Origin: Sphingobacteriaceae bacterium DW12
GTDB taxonomy: Bacteria > Bacteroidota > Bacteroidia > Sphingobacteriales > Sphingobacteriaceae
Direction: 5' to 3'
Length of the DNA: 64,000 nt
Assembly: GCA_000783305.1 (NCBI GenBank)
Contig: JROE01000002.1
Location: 434,001-498,000, forward strand
Shown: piece by piece, positions 1-9,460 of the stretch
How positions within the stretch are numbered: the first letter of the stretch is position 1
Layout of the letters: each line of letters begins with the position of its first letter
Translations under genes and position numbers: made by a program
The notes under the pieces: generated by a model
The model's input: the letters and a program-made list of their open reading frames with translations, nothing else
Told to the model about the DNA's origin: nothing
Database searches by the model: none

Positions 1-596
1 TGATCTTTAGCGTACTTCTTAAAAAATTCCATTCGCTGACCTTCCCGCTCTTTTACATATCCTTCGTACTGTACAGGATCGAATTGCACGTACGCGAAAT
101 AATTTTTTAGGTGCTTGTCCTTATACTGATTGAACTGCCAATCTTCCACATTGAGGTAATAACTATCTGTATTATTCCTTCCAGTGATACGTAAGCTGTT
201 TTGGATATCGCCCAGCGTTAATTGCACGTCTTGCTTTGCTTTGGGCATGAGGTAGAGAAATACCATCTCTGGGCGCTTGGTATTGGTTGTCATAGTTGTA
301 TCTTGGCCGTCGCCCTTTTTCAAGGTAAACTGCTCTTCTACTGGAGTAGACCCCAACATCAAGAAGGCTCGGGTTGGACCTGTGATCGACAGTTCGAATC
401 GAAACTTCCCGTCTTCATCTATCTCCACATCTTGTGACCGCTGCGCACTGAGCAAGGCATATTCCTGATAGCTGACAGTAGCTTTACCTCCAGTCCAACC
501 TGTAATCTTCCCAGTCACAACGGCCGCTCTATTCGTAGCATATACAGCTACACAAAAGAAAATCATGGATACCAGTGTTGTTATTTTTCTATACAT
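1..596 (-). CDS. Secreted redoxin/DUF4369-like protein, N-terminal part (cut by window edge)
   Basis: The frame is open from an ATG at 596 to the left edge, giving about 198 residues without a stop, so the gene is truncated by the window. The N-terminus is a signal peptide (MYRKITTLVSMIFFCVAVYA), followed by a beta-rich segment with VTGKITGW near residue 27 and FRFELSITGPTRAFLML further on. This resembles the DUF4369-type domain that precedes a thioredoxin (TlpA-like) domain in many Bacteroidota proteins, but the redoxin part would lie outside the window, so the assignment is inference. It is downstream of SusD (191 bp gap) in the FecR-SusC-SusD direction, a common place for such redoxins. 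An alternative is a generic periplasmic lipid- or glycan-binding protein. Confidence 0.6.
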   Translation of the reverse strand, partial: MYRKITTLVSMIFFCVAVYATNRAAVVTGKITGWTGGKATVSYQEYALLSAQRSQDVEIDEDGKFRFELSITGPTRAFLMLGSTPVEEQFTLKKGDGQDTTMTTNTKRPEMVFLYLMPKAKQDVQLTLGDIQNSLRITGRNNTDSYYLNVEDWQFNQYKDKHLKNYFAYVQFDPVQYEGYVKEREGQRMEFFKKYAKD

Positions 597-787
597 GGTA
601 TTATCAAATTAAAAACATTATATACTATAAAGCAGGTCTAAAAAGCCAGCTTGATTTCATAAAACACGCCATTGCTTTCTTAATTTTCGCTCGCAATGAC
701 GCATTTTCAAATCTTCAGACCGTGTTATTGTCCCGTATACTTTGTACATCCTTATGCCGCTTCGACTTTAAGTGCACGTGCTCCTCC

Positions 788-2218
788 TTAATTCTGAGTT
801 AGATTGGGATTTAGATTAATAGCCGACGTCGGTATCGGAAGATAAATTGCTTTCGATTGCCAAGTCGGCTTCAGCGCAGGTAAAATATCGTCTGCTCTTG
901 TCTTACCTGCAGTACACGTTTCACTCGGCCATCTCCGCAAGTCGTACCAACGATGTCCCCATTCACCAAATAGTTCAACACGACGCTCTTGTTCGAATGC
1001 CTTCCGCACCGCTGCATCATTCGCTCCCAATGAGAGTGCCTCTAATCCTGCTCGCTCGCGTATGGTATTGATATCATCTTGGGCCTCACTGTATTTTTTA
1101 AGATTATAGCGCGCTTCAGCACGAATCAAGTACTGCTCACCCAAACGCAACACCATTGTATACTCAGCTGTAGGAGTTACCCCAAAGCGCACTTTATATT
1201 TATGTGGAAATTTATGGGTTACGCCAGCGGCTGTTGTAATCTTACCTACCCATTGTTCGTCCCGCTCGTCACCGCTTTCAAAGGCATCATACAAATAATT
1301 GGGTACCATACGAAATAAAACCGACCCGTTGACCAAATTGGCAGGGATTAATAAGAACCCTTCCCAAGTATTACGTCCTCCACCGGTATTCACAGCTTGG
1401 ATTTGCCAAATAGCTTCCGTATTGTTTTTTTTGAAGATATCTTTTAATTCTCCTGTAGGCAATAGCTCATACTGGGGGTTATTGATAACCACTGTAGCCT
1501 CCTGCTCCGCTAAATCCCACTGTTTGTTATACAGATATGCTCTGGCCAGTAAGGCAGATGCCGCACCTTTGTTGGGTCGGATGCGTTCGCCTCCAGCGTC
1601 TACTTTTTCAGCATTGGGATACTTATCAAATAATTTAGCCTTTGCATCCTTGAGATCCTCAATGATGGAGGAGTATACCTCCGCCTGAGGGGTACGCGGC
1701 TTTACATTGTTTTCATTTACGTCGATTCCCAATATCAAGGGTACATCCCCAAAATTGTTGACCAAATAGAAATAACAGAAAGCCCGAATAAACTTAGCTT
1801 CTCCAATCAGTTGGTTCTTCACATTGACCGCTAGCCCTGTTGAAGCTTCCAGTCCAGCTATACACATATTGGCTTGTGCAATATATTGGTAAGGTTGCGT
1901 CCAAAGGGTACTCACATATTGATTGGAAGGCAATACTCCATTGTTCTTGAACTCATCAAAAGGTGCTGAGGCTATCGCATATGCAAATTCGTCGGCCTCC
2001 ATAGCTGGGAGAATCATGGACAGAACATTAGCAAACTGATAGTTAAGTTGATTCATTCGTGAATATACCCCAGTTACCGATGCCGTTGCAATCTTGTCAT
2101 CGGAAAAAGCCAATGCTGCAGGAGTTTCATCTCGAGGCTCTCCTACATCTAAATAGCTTTCACAAGCCGTAAGAGATAACCCCAATACACCAATCGTTAT
2201 ATATTTCAATATTTTCAT
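788..2218 (-). CDS. SusD/RagB-family nutrient-binding outer-membrane lipoprotein (locus 1)
   Basis: This is the surface lipoprotein that caps the SusC channel and binds its ligand. The N-terminus is a lipoprotein signal ending in LTAC with Cys19, and the early SYLDVGEPRDETP segment is the usual SusD start. Internal SusD features include FIRAFCYFYLVNNFGDVPLI around residue 145, the TPR-like PNKGAASALLARAYLY stretch and the C-terminal ERRVELFGEWGHRWYDLRRW motif. The 476-residue length is normal. It lies 11 bp downstream of the SusC gene and is surely co-transcribed. The substrate cannot be predicted from sequence; unlike polysaccharide loci, no glycoside hydrolase is adjacent. Confidence 0.95.
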   Translation of the reverse strand: MKILKYITIGVLGLSLTACESYLDVGEPRDETPAALAFSDDKIATASVTGVYSRMNQLNYQFANVLSMILPAMEADEFAYAIASAPFDEFKNNGVLPSNQYVSTLWTQPYQYIAQANMCIAGLEASTGLAVNVKNQLIGEAKFIRAFCYFYLVNNFGDVPLILGIDVNENNVKPRTPQAEVYSSIIEDLKDAKAKLFDKYPNAEKVDAGGERIRPNKGAASALLARAYLYNKQWDLAEQEATVVINNPQYELLPTGELKDIFKKNNTEAIWQIQAVNTGGGRNTWEGFLLIPANLVNGSVLFRMVPNYLYDAFESGDERDEQWVGKITTAAGVTHKFPHKYKVRFGVTPTAEYTMVLRLGEQYLIRAEARYNLKKYSEAQDDINTIRERAGLEALSLGANDAAVRKAFEQERRVELFGEWGHRWYDLRRWPSETCTAGKTRADDILPALKPTWQSKAIYLPIPTSAINLNPNLTQN

Positions 2219-2229
2219 GTCTAATCAAA

Positions 2230-5200
2230 TTAATAAGTAAAACGAATACCTACCGTGTAATTCTTCAAAGGTGGCAAAGCACGGCCTTTTGTCTCTGGAT
2301 CAAAACCATCGTACTTCGTAAACGTCAGCAAATTGTGTCCCTGGGCGTACAAACTTATACGCTGAGTCTTGAGTGCCGAAAGCAAAGAGGTAAAGTCATA
2401 GCTCACCATAACGTTCTTCAACCGAATATAAGAAGCATCTCCCCATAGCGCATCAGAGTGCCTGTAATAGGTATTGTAGCTCGAATAAGCTGGATCAGTA
2501 GAGTTTTGGGCGGCGCGAGGTATATCCGTGATATCACCTGGTTGTCTCCATCGATCGCGCATAGACACATCAAAATTGGTCATACTGCCCAACGCTACGG
2601 GCGCCGAATAACCAAAATTCAACTGCTCACCTTCCTGCTTCACAAATTGCAGTAAAAAACTTACATTCAGGTTTTTATAGGTCAAACTATTGTTCAATCC
2701 ACCAAAAAACTTAGGCAGTCGGGTCCCTAACACATACATATCATCTAAGTCAGCACTCAATTCGCCATCCCCGTTTAGATCGGCAAATTGTGCTATGCCA
2801 GTTTGCGGGTCTACACCCGTAAATTTGTAACCAAACACAATGTCCATCGGATATCCAATCGAGTATCGACCTTTATCGTTCCCTGATTCCAATCCCGGAT
2901 AAGACACCAATTCACTTTTGGAAACGGTCAGATTGGCTGAAGTATTCCATTCAAAATTTTGATTTTTCACGTTTACGGAACTCAGTTCAAATTCCCAACC
3001 TCTGTTTTCAACCACGCCTGGCAAATTAGCAGTATATCCTTCAAAACCAGTCTGAGGTGAAAGCAGATATAAAATCAATTGATTGTCCGATTTATTTAAA
3101 TAACGATTAACATTTAAGGTCATCCTATTATCCAAGAAACCGAGCTCTGCTCCGAATTCTAGTTTACGTGTCGTTTCCCAACTGTACAAAGGATTGGCTA
3201 CGCGCGTAGGGTATAATCCAGACACCCCTCCATATGCATAAGCAGGTGCACTCCAGGTATCCATAAAGCCGTAATTTCCAATCTGGTCGTTACCCGTTAC
3301 GCCCCAGCTACTACGTAGTTTACCAAAGCTTAAGAAAGGTAATCCCTCTTTGACAAACGTCTCTTGTGAAAATACCCATGCACCACCTATAGAGCCAAAA
3401 TTACCCACGCGGCGATCCGGTCCGAATCGCGACGAGCCGTCACGCCTAAAGGTACCGTTCAAAATGTATTTATTTTCCCAGTTATAAGTCGCACGAGCAA
3501 AGCCAGCCTGATATCTATACTTAGAATAGCGTAATCCATTCGAGCGAATATCCACTGCTGCATGAATATTGCTCAATTGGGTATCCGAACTAAAACCCTC
3601 TCCTATGAAATAAGTACCATCATTGACATTCTGCTGCCAAGTTGCTCCTGCCAAGAGCTCAAGGGTACCCCTGCTCAGTTGCAGACTGTATCGCGCCTGC
3701 GGCTCGATGCTATAGCTGCTATTAGTGCCATTGCCCAAGTAAGACATGGCCACTGAGCCTTGGTCCGGTTTGAAGCTAGTGCTCGGATACATCTGAATCT
3801 GATTTAGGGTAGCGTAATTATATCCCAAAGTGGCCGAGAGGTGCAAATCTTGAATCGGGCTGTAGCGTAATGTCGCACTACTTAATAATGTCTTGTTTCT
3901 GGTTTCGTGTTTACGCTGCAGCAATCCATACGGATTTTGAGTATTTCCATACCAATAAAGCGTCCCGTCCGGATTATAAATGGGCTGATTCGGCGACAGG
4001 TTGTAGTATTGGCTGAGGTCCGTCGCCAAGGCATTGTTAAGATCGCCCGTAAAATTGGCGGTGGCACTTGCCGAAAATTTACCATCTGCCGAATTATGAT
4101 TGACACTCAGCATACCCGCTCCTTTTTTATAACCTTGATCGCCTGGTTGTACCGTGTTTTCGCTACGGATGGTTCCGCTCATCATGAAATTGGTCGACTC
4201 CGATCCGCCGGTAATCGAAACATTGGCCTCCGTCAATTTGGAGCTTCCGCCAAATAGTTCCTTCTGCCAGTTTTGATCGGTATTCGCATCCCACTCGCTC
4301 AAATCGGGAACATCTGCACCTATAACTACGTTTGAATTTTTAAAAGCCTCTCTTCGCAATTCCAGGTACTCTGCGGTACTTAGCATATCTACCATATTCG
4401 TGACTTTCCCTCCACCCGTGTATGCATTGAAATTAACGCGAGTATTTCCGGTCTTTCCTTTTTTAGTGGTAATCAAAATAACACCATTCGCACCACGGGA
4501 GCCGTAGATAGCCGTAGCATCCGCATCCTTCAGTACATCGATTCGCTCGATATCGCCGGGATTGATTCCCGCTATTGGACTTTGTTGTCCATTATCCCCC
4601 GAAAACATATTTAGTGATTCCGAAATGAACGGCACTCCATCCACGATATACAAGGGAGAATTATTAGCTGCAATCGAGTTCAGACCACGCAGCCGAACGT
4701 TGAACGAAGAGCCAGGCAAACCATTGCTTGAACTGATATCCAAACCAGCGATACGACCTTGCAAAGCTTCTAATGGATTGTTAACGGGTGCACGAGATAT
4801 CTCTTCACTTGTGATACTCGATGTAGATCCCGTACTCACCCGCTTGCTACTGGTACCATAGGCAATCACAGTCACTACATCTAGGTTTCCAAAATCCTGC
4901 TCCAGCATAATCTCCGACACACTGGCCGTCAGTTGGATTTCCTTTGTTTTATACCCCACGTACGAAATCACCAATGTAGGCTGTACATCCACCGCCACGG
5001 AAAATGCACCGCTTTGGTCTGTGGAAGTCACCCGATTAGCCCCCTTTATACGGATAGTTACACCGGCTAGAGGTTTCCCGTTCTCATCTAGGATGCGGAC
5101 TTGACGCTCCTGCTGTGCTACAGTCTTCAATGTTTCAGGTTGTCCAACTTTTGTATTTGGCTCGCCCTTACGTTTAATAATAACCGTCTTGCCTACTTGT

Positions 5201-5517
5201 TGGTAAGCCAGTCCTGTATTCCCCAATAGGTCTTCGAGTATCCTGGCTACATTGGTGCTGCTCTTGCCCACCTCTGCTTGTTTGTAATTATTGATGTCAT
5301 TACTTACATATGTAAATCGAATTTCAGTCTGCTTTTGCAGTTGCTTCAAGGCCTCTTTCAACGTAATCGTACCAGTAGGCAATGAAGCCTTTATCTCCGC
5401 GAGATTCTGAGCCGATGACTCGGCTGCCACCACCGTAGCAAACCAAGTCAATAATAGGGCTAGTGAGGATATTTTCATTAATAATCTCCTATTGCACTCT
5501 TTTAGTTTTAAATGCAT
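2230..5517 (-). CDS. SusC/RagA-family TonB-dependent transporter with STN domain (locus 1)
   Basis: This is an outer-membrane, TonB-powered importer of 1095 residues. In order it shows a signal peptide (about residues 14-37), an STN (secretin/TonB short N-terminal) domain (about 40-105) that contacts FecR, a carboxypeptidase-D-like Ig domain (about 140-205, VRILDENGKPLAGVTIRIKG), a plug domain (about 225-330, with DVLKDADATAIYGSRGANGVILITTKKG) and a 22-strand barrel ending in an aromatic residue (TVGIRFTY). The STN domain means that transport signals to the upstream FecR/sigma pair. The first ATG is at 5517; an internal Met at 5478 would start directly at the signal peptide and is a plausible alternative start. 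Confidence 0.95.
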   Translation of the reverse strand: MHLKLKECNRRLLMKISSLALLLTWFATVVAAESSAQNLAEIKASLPTGTITLKEALKQLQKQTEIRFTYVSNDINNYKQAEVGKSSTNVARILEDLLGNTGLAYQQVGKTVIIKRKGEPNTKVGQPETLKTVAQQERQVRILDENGKPLAGVTIRIKGANRVTSTDQSGAFSVAVDVQPTLVISYVGYKTKEIQLTASVSEIMLEQDFGNLDVVTVIAYGTSSKRVSTGSTSSITSEEISRAPVNNPLEALQGRIAGLDISSSNGLPGSSFNVRLRGLNSIAANNSPLYIVDGVPFISESLNMFSGDNGQQSPIAGINPGDIERIDVLKDADATAIYGSRGANGVILITTKKGKTGNTRVNFNAYTGGGKVTNMVDMLSTAEYLELRREAFKNSNVVIGADVPDLSEWDANTDQNWQKELFGGSSKLTEANVSITGGSESTNFMMSGTIRSENTVQPGDQGYKKGAGMLSVNHNSADGKFSASATANFTGDLNNALATDLSQYYNLSPNQPIYNPDGTLYWYGNTQNPYGLLQRKHETRNKTLLSSATLRYSPIQDLHLSATLGYNYATLNQIQMYPSTSFKPDQGSVAMSYLGNGTNSSYSIEPQARYSLQLSRGTLELLAGATWQQNVNDGTYFIGEGFSSDTQLSNIHAAVDIRSNGLRYSKYRYQAGFARATYNWENKYILNGTFRRDGSSRFGPDRRVGNFGSIGGAWVFSQETFVKEGLPFLSFGKLRSSWGVTGNDQIGNYGFMDTWSAPAYAYGGVSGLYPTRVANPLYSWETTRKLEFGAELGFLDNRMTLNVNRYLNKSDNQLILYLLSPQTGFEGYTANLPGVVENRGWEFELSSVNVKNQNFEWNTSANLTVSKSELVSYPGLESGNDKGRYSIGYPMDIVFGYKFTGVDPQTGIAQFADLNGDGELSADLDDMYVLGTRLPKFFGGLNNSLTYKNLNVSFLLQFVKQEGEQLNFGYSAPVALGSMTNFDVSMRDRWRQPGDITDIPRAAQNSTDPAYSSYNTYYRHSDALWGDASYIRLKNVMVSYDFTSLLSALKTQRISLYAQGHNLLTFTKYDGFDPETKGRALPPLKNYTVGIRFTY

Positions 5518-5565
5518 AATTTTGATAATGATTTAGTATTCCGTAATCAGTTTATTAGATCGATA

Positions 5566-5595
5566 AGCCATCCTCGGGGTCCAGCCAGGATGGCT
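5566..5595 (-). terminator. Hairpin between fecR and susC, locus 1
   Basis: A perfect 9-bp stem (AGCCATCCT with AGGATGGCT, 5566-5574 and 5587-5595) with a 12-nt loop lies between the end of FecR and the start of SusC. No clear U-tract follows on the minus strand, so it may be a weak terminator, an attenuator or an mRNA-processing structure. A comparable hairpin stands at the same junction in locus 2. Confidence 0.4.
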
Positions 5596-5648
5596 CTACT
5601 TATTTTCGTATTTCTTAGTACATAGGCATTGTTAGCGTTAGGGGTAGG

Positions 5649-6668
5649 TTAAAAAATCACATAATTATTATCACTCTTTTTAAAGTCGGTATCCGTTAAT
5701 GTCGTCAATATCTCCAGCACTGCTGTCGGTTCCATATTCTTTTCAACCGACAGTGTTATCATCTTCTTATCCAAATCTTTTCGTTGCAATTGGATTGAGA
5801 TTCCAAAATGTCTTTCCAGGTCTGTCACTATCGTCGCAATCTCCTCATCTTCATAATCCAAATAGCCCACCGTCCAATTACCCGCCACTTTACTCTGTAA
5901 CGTCCTCTCTATTATTGACTCTGTGACTAGACTTCCTAAGACAGACACACGCAATTCCTCGCCTTTTGTCAAGGTGGCCAATCTTCTATCCTGCTTGGTC
6001 ACCATCACCTTGCCTGTCTTGACCGTCACCAAAATATCCTTCATCTCAGGGTAGGCTTTCACATTAAACTTGGTACCTAGCACCTTGGTGCTCACATCAC
6101 CTGTATGCACGATAAAAGGCCAGTCCTCCGCTCGTTCGATTTCAAAATAGGCCTCCCCCACCAGCGTCACCTCCCGCGCTTGTCCTTTTTTGAATTCTTG
6201 TGGATATTCCAATCTAGAAGACGAGTTGATCCATACTTTGCTCCCATCCGCCAACGTCAATACCTTATTTTCATCGCCTGCAACCTGTTTGATGACCAGT
6301 ACCTGCTCTTTTGGTTCATAGGTTCGTCTCCCTTGTCCGTAGAAAAACCCCACCAACAACAACGCCGCAGCGCTGGCTACCGCCGCATATAATCGCCATC
6401 TTCGCCCCTTTTCCTTAACATTTGTTTCTACAGGCATGCCAGATTGACCAGTAGCCCAATCCTGGAGATCCAGCAATTGACCATCGCCATTGACATACGT
6501 CAAGGAGGGATCCTGTCGTTTCAAGTCATCATACAGTTCCTTAATCAGCTCTGCTATTTCCGTATCGTATTTGGCAGATTGGATGACAGCAAATAGCTCA
6601 TCCAATTCTTCTCGACTCGATTTGTTGTAAAAATATTGTTTCAGTAAATAGTTAATTCGTGCTTTCAT
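5649..6668 (-). CDS. FecR-family anti-sigma factor (locus 1)
   Basis: This inner-membrane protein of 339 residues transmits the signal from the STN domain of SusC to the ECF sigma factor. It has a cytoplasmic N-terminal segment (about 1-88), one transmembrane helix (about 90-110, RLYAAVASAAALLLVGFFYG), a periplasmic FecR beta domain (about 125-225, with EVTLVGEAYFEIE and FIVHTGDVSTKVLGTKFNV) and a C-terminal DUF4974 domain (about 262-339). It is divergent from the sigma gene across a 229-bp intergenic region and lies upstream of SusC by 131 bp. The length and order are typical for Bacteroidota FecR proteins. Confidence 0.95.
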   Translation of the reverse strand: MKARINYLLKQYFYNKSSREELDELFAVIQSAKYDTEIAELIKELYDDLKRQDPSLTYVNGDGQLLDLQDWATGQSGMPVETNVKEKGRRWRLYAAVASAAALLLVGFFYGQGRRTYEPKEQVLVIKQVAGDENKVLTLADGSKVWINSSSRLEYPQEFKKGQAREVTLVGEAYFEIERAEDWPFIVHTGDVSTKVLGTKFNVKAYPEMKDILVTVKTGKVMVTKQDRRLATLTKGEELRVSVLGSLVTESIIERTLQSKVAGNWTVGYLDYEDEEIATIVTDLERHFGISIQLQRKDLDKKMITLSVEKNMEPTAVLEILTTLTDTDFKKSDNNYVIF

Positions 6669-6778
6669 ACATCAATCTATTATATAAAGACGTAGCTCAC
6701 GAAGATGTGTCCTATTCCCTTTTAAAAAAATATCGTTCTCTTTTCCAAGTAAAATATCTGCTATATGAGCGCACACGA

Positions 6779-6809
6779 TTGCAATTCATCAGTATTTTAG
6801 CTAAATTTG
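6779..6809 (+). promoter_or_regulatory. Predicted Bacteroidota housekeeping promoter of the locus 1 sigma gene
   Basis: TTG (6779-6781), a 20-bp spacer and TAAATTTG (6802-6809) match the Bacteroidota -33/-7 consensus. The element lies 88 bp upstream of the sigma-factor ATG in the divergent region shared with fecR. Transcription has not been mapped. Confidence 0.55.
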
Positions 6810-6897
6810 TAATACTCAATACAATCCCTAACCCTGACGTGAAAGCGAGTTTACATGCAAATGTGTAGATTTTGCCAACCATATTTTTTATTAAGAG

Positions 6898-7452
6898 ATG
6901 AAGAGAAAAGATGTAGAAGGCAGACATTTCGATAAGAAATCAGAAGATGATTCGTTGCGCCTACTCTTTCACGACCTCTTCGTTTCCTACGAAAAATCCC
7001 TTTTCAAATTGGCTTTGAACTTGAGTAAAGATCCGCAGGTAGCCCATGACATCGTGCATGATGTCTTTATGAAATTGTGGGAAATCCGGTTTCAGTTGCG
7101 CGAAATTAAATCCGTCGAATCCTACCTCTTTATACTAACCCGCAATAAGGTCATGGATTACCTCCGCAAGGTATCCTCAGATGCCAAACTCAAACAAGCC
7201 ATTTGGGATTCTATGCAAAATATTGTCGTTCATCCTACCGCGATAGAGGACAAAGAATTCCGCGAACAACTCCAATTAGCTATAGAACAACTTCCTCCGC
7301 AGCGCAAAGCAATTTACCTAATGAGAGATGAAGGTCACAACTATGAAGAGATTGCAGCTGAGCTCAATATCTCACGCCATACCGTCAAAAATCAAATCAG
7401 CTCTGCTTTAAAGTCCATCCGCAAGCTCATTGAAAATTTTCATTTATTTTGA
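6898..7452 (+). CDS. FecI-type ECF RNA polymerase sigma factor (locus 1)
   Basis: This 184-residue sigma-70 family protein lacks region 3. Region 2 is seen as DPQVAHDIVHDVFMKLWE (about 49-66), and region 4 as a helix-turn-helix within LPPQRKAIYLMRDEGHNYEE followed by IAAELNISRHTVKNQISSAL (about 132-170). It probably directs transcription of the SusC operon when FecR releases or activates it. It is divergent from fecR, and no anti-sigma gene is on its own strand. The length and the bacteroidal LPPQRK motif are typical of SusCD-associated sigma factors. Confidence 0.95.
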   Translation: MKRKDVEGRHFDKKSEDDSLRLLFHDLFVSYEKSLFKLALNLSKDPQVAHDIVHDVFMKLWEIRFQLREIKSVESYLFILTRNKVMDYLRKVSSDAKLKQAIWDSMQNIVVHPTAIEDKEFREQLQLAIEQLPPQRKAIYLMRDEGHNYEEIAAELNISRHTVKNQISSALKSIRKLIENFHLF

Positions 7453-7524
7453 ATTTGAAAATCGAAACAATAGACTCATGAATATCATTTTCATTGTGTA
7501 GATTGGTTCCAAAATTAAATCAGA

Positions 7525-8544
7525 ATGAATCCTCCACCACCAATCATGAAAATTAAGCACGACCGAAAAGCTATTCTAAAAAAATACACAAACGATATCC
7601 TTATTCCATTGGACTTTCATGATCGACTAGCTCCTGCAGTGATGGGATTATCCCAATTCTTATTTGACCTCCTAGAGGTGGACACTAACGATAGGGAGAC
7701 ACAGCAACATCATATTACCCAAAATGGCAATGCCATCGGTCCATTATGGGCTGCGCTATGCAGTCGGGAGGTACTTCGTACACAGCGCTTTATAAAAGGG
7801 CTACACGAAGCTATTCAAACCTGTCTAAATGGGAGGGAAACACCAGTACAGGTACTTTATGCAGGGACCGGACCTTTTGCTACACTGGCTATTCCCTTGA
7901 TGACACAGTATACGCCATCACAACTGCAATTTACACTATTGGAGATTAACCCAATAAGTTTTGTAAAAATGCAAGAGTGTATATCCGAGCTAGGGCTCGA
8001 ATCATATATAGCGGCCTATCACTGCTGTGATGCTAGCACGTGGGAAGTAGAGAATAAGCAGATAGACATTGTCGTGAGCGAGACAATGTATAATGGCCTA
8101 TATCGAGAACCACAAGTCAGCATCATGCTCAACTTACTTTCGCAACTTCCGCCTACTTGTATTGCCATCCCACAGCTGATTCAGATAGACCTAGTCGCCC
8201 AAGAACATCACTCCCTCCCGTTACAATCCCTTTCATCACTCATGACACTCGACCGCACATATATGGAAGATATTATTAGGCACTCGGCGCAGGCTCAATG
8301 GCAATTTCCATCAGTACGAGTACAGATATCCAATAATCCAAAAGTCAAACTTTTTCTTCAAACAAACATACAGATATATGGCAACCAAAAGCTTGGGTTA
8401 AATGATTCAAGCTTAAATCTATTACGACAATTTAAAATACCTGCGACCTGTTTGGGACACAACATCAATATTCAATATCAAATCAGTGAAATTCCCCAAT
8501 TTGTATTCTCGAATGACATCCATTTAGAACCAACTATACAATAA
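7525..8544 (+). CDS. Class I SAM-dependent methyltransferase with a PRMT-like double-E loop
   Basis: I do not recognise a named family for this 339-residue protein, but it has the layout of a Rossmann methyltransferase. Motif I is VQVLYAGTGPFATLAIPL (about 108-125), an acidic ribose-binding end of strand 2 is TLLEINP (Glu140), and a post-II aspartate is in HCCDAS (Asp169). The segment DIVVSETMYNGLYRE (181-195) places Glu186 and Glu195 nine residues apart, the same spacing as the catalytic double-E loop of protein arginine methyltransferases (E144/E153 in PRMT1). The substrate is unknown; a small molecule is as possible as a protein. It is 27 bp upstream of an AraC regulator on the same strand, so the two probably form an operon. 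Start: ATG at 7525, or the later ATG at 7546. Confidence 0.6.
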   Translation: MNPPPPIMKIKHDRKAILKKYTNDILIPLDFHDRLAPAVMGLSQFLFDLLEVDTNDRETQQHHITQNGNAIGPLWAALCSREVLRTQRFIKGLHEAIQTCLNGRETPVQVLYAGTGPFATLAIPLMTQYTPSQLQFTLLEINPISFVKMQECISELGLESYIAAYHCCDASTWEVENKQIDIVVSETMYNGLYREPQVSIMLNLLSQLPPTCIAIPQLIQIDLVAQEHHSLPLQSLSSLMTLDRTYMEDIIRHSAQAQWQFPSVRVQISNNPKVKLFLQTNIQIYGNQKLGLNDSSLNLLRQFKIPATCLGHNINIQYQISEIPQFVFSNDIHLEPTIQ

Positions 8545-8571
8545 TCTAGAGGACATCCTACCTACATTCTT

Positions 8572-9306
8572 ATGAAGCACCAAGAGATATTGCCCACCCC
8601 AAAACTAACTCCTTATATCCATTCCTTTTGGGAATTAAAGGGAGAACCACATGATAATCAATGGGAGCGCATATTTCCAGACGGATGCCCTGGAATAGTA
8701 CTCAATATTGGAGCATCATTCCATACAGATAATGGGAAGATCGTAATGGACCATGGCAAGACTTATGTCGTAGGTGCGATGACTTCGTTCAAGGACAGCT
8801 TTATTAATACTGACACGCACTTATTAGGCGTATGTCTGAAGCCAACAGCTTTTTCAAATTTCTATAAATACGTACCTCAGCACGAATTGATAAATAGTAC
8901 AGTTCAATTTGACAAAGCCTATTCCTTTGACCTCGAAAAAATCAAAAAAGTTCCCACAGACTATCTCAATAGCTTTTTTATAGACAGAATCAGGATGTCC
9001 AATAAACCACTTACAACCGTTATCGCCAATATCCACCACTGCAAGGGCCAAATTAGCATATATGAACTGGCAAAACAAAATCATATGACAGTGCGACAGT
9101 TGGAAAGAAATTTCAAAATCCATATAGGTACTACACCTAAAGAATACGCAAGGATTGTTCGCTTTCAATCTGCGCTTACGCTAATGACAACCCCTCACCA
9201 ACAGAAAAGCTTATCAGATATTGCCTTTGAATGTGGCTTCTTTGATCAGGCACACCTCGCCAATGAGGTCAAGCACCACACTGGGCTTACACCTTCCCAA
9301 TTTTGA
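8572..9306 (+). CDS. AraC-family transcriptional regulator
   Basis: The 244-residue protein has an N-terminal sensor region (LTPYIHSFWELKG, RIFPDGCPGIVLNIG), typical of AraC proteins with the DUF6597-type N-terminus in Bacteroidota, and a C-terminal double helix-turn-helix (about 150-244). The first HTH is around ISIYELAKQNHMTVRQLERN, and the second around SLSDIAFECGFFDQAHLANE, followed by the usual GLTPSQF end. It follows the methyltransferase gene by 27 bp. It may regulate that gene or the reductase gene downstream (154 bp away). The ligand is unknown. Confidence 0.9.
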   Translation: MKHQEILPTPKLTPYIHSFWELKGEPHDNQWERIFPDGCPGIVLNIGASFHTDNGKIVMDHGKTYVVGAMTSFKDSFINTDTHLLGVCLKPTAFSNFYKYVPQHELINSTVQFDKAYSFDLEKIKKVPTDYLNSFFIDRIRMSNKPLTTVIANIHHCKGQISIYELAKQNHMTVRQLERNFKIHIGTTPKEYARIVRFQSALTLMTTPHQQKSLSDIAFECGFFDQAHLANEVKHHTGLTPSQF

Positions 9307-9460
9307 CTTTGTCGCATTCTTCCAAAAGATATACAAATACAGAACCTATTTTTGTCAAAATCATTTTAAATAAACCCCGAGGTATTAATAATTTGGGTAT
9401 ACATAGCAAATATTATCAACTCGAGCTCTAATTAACAACAGAGAACAAAATAAAAATAGG

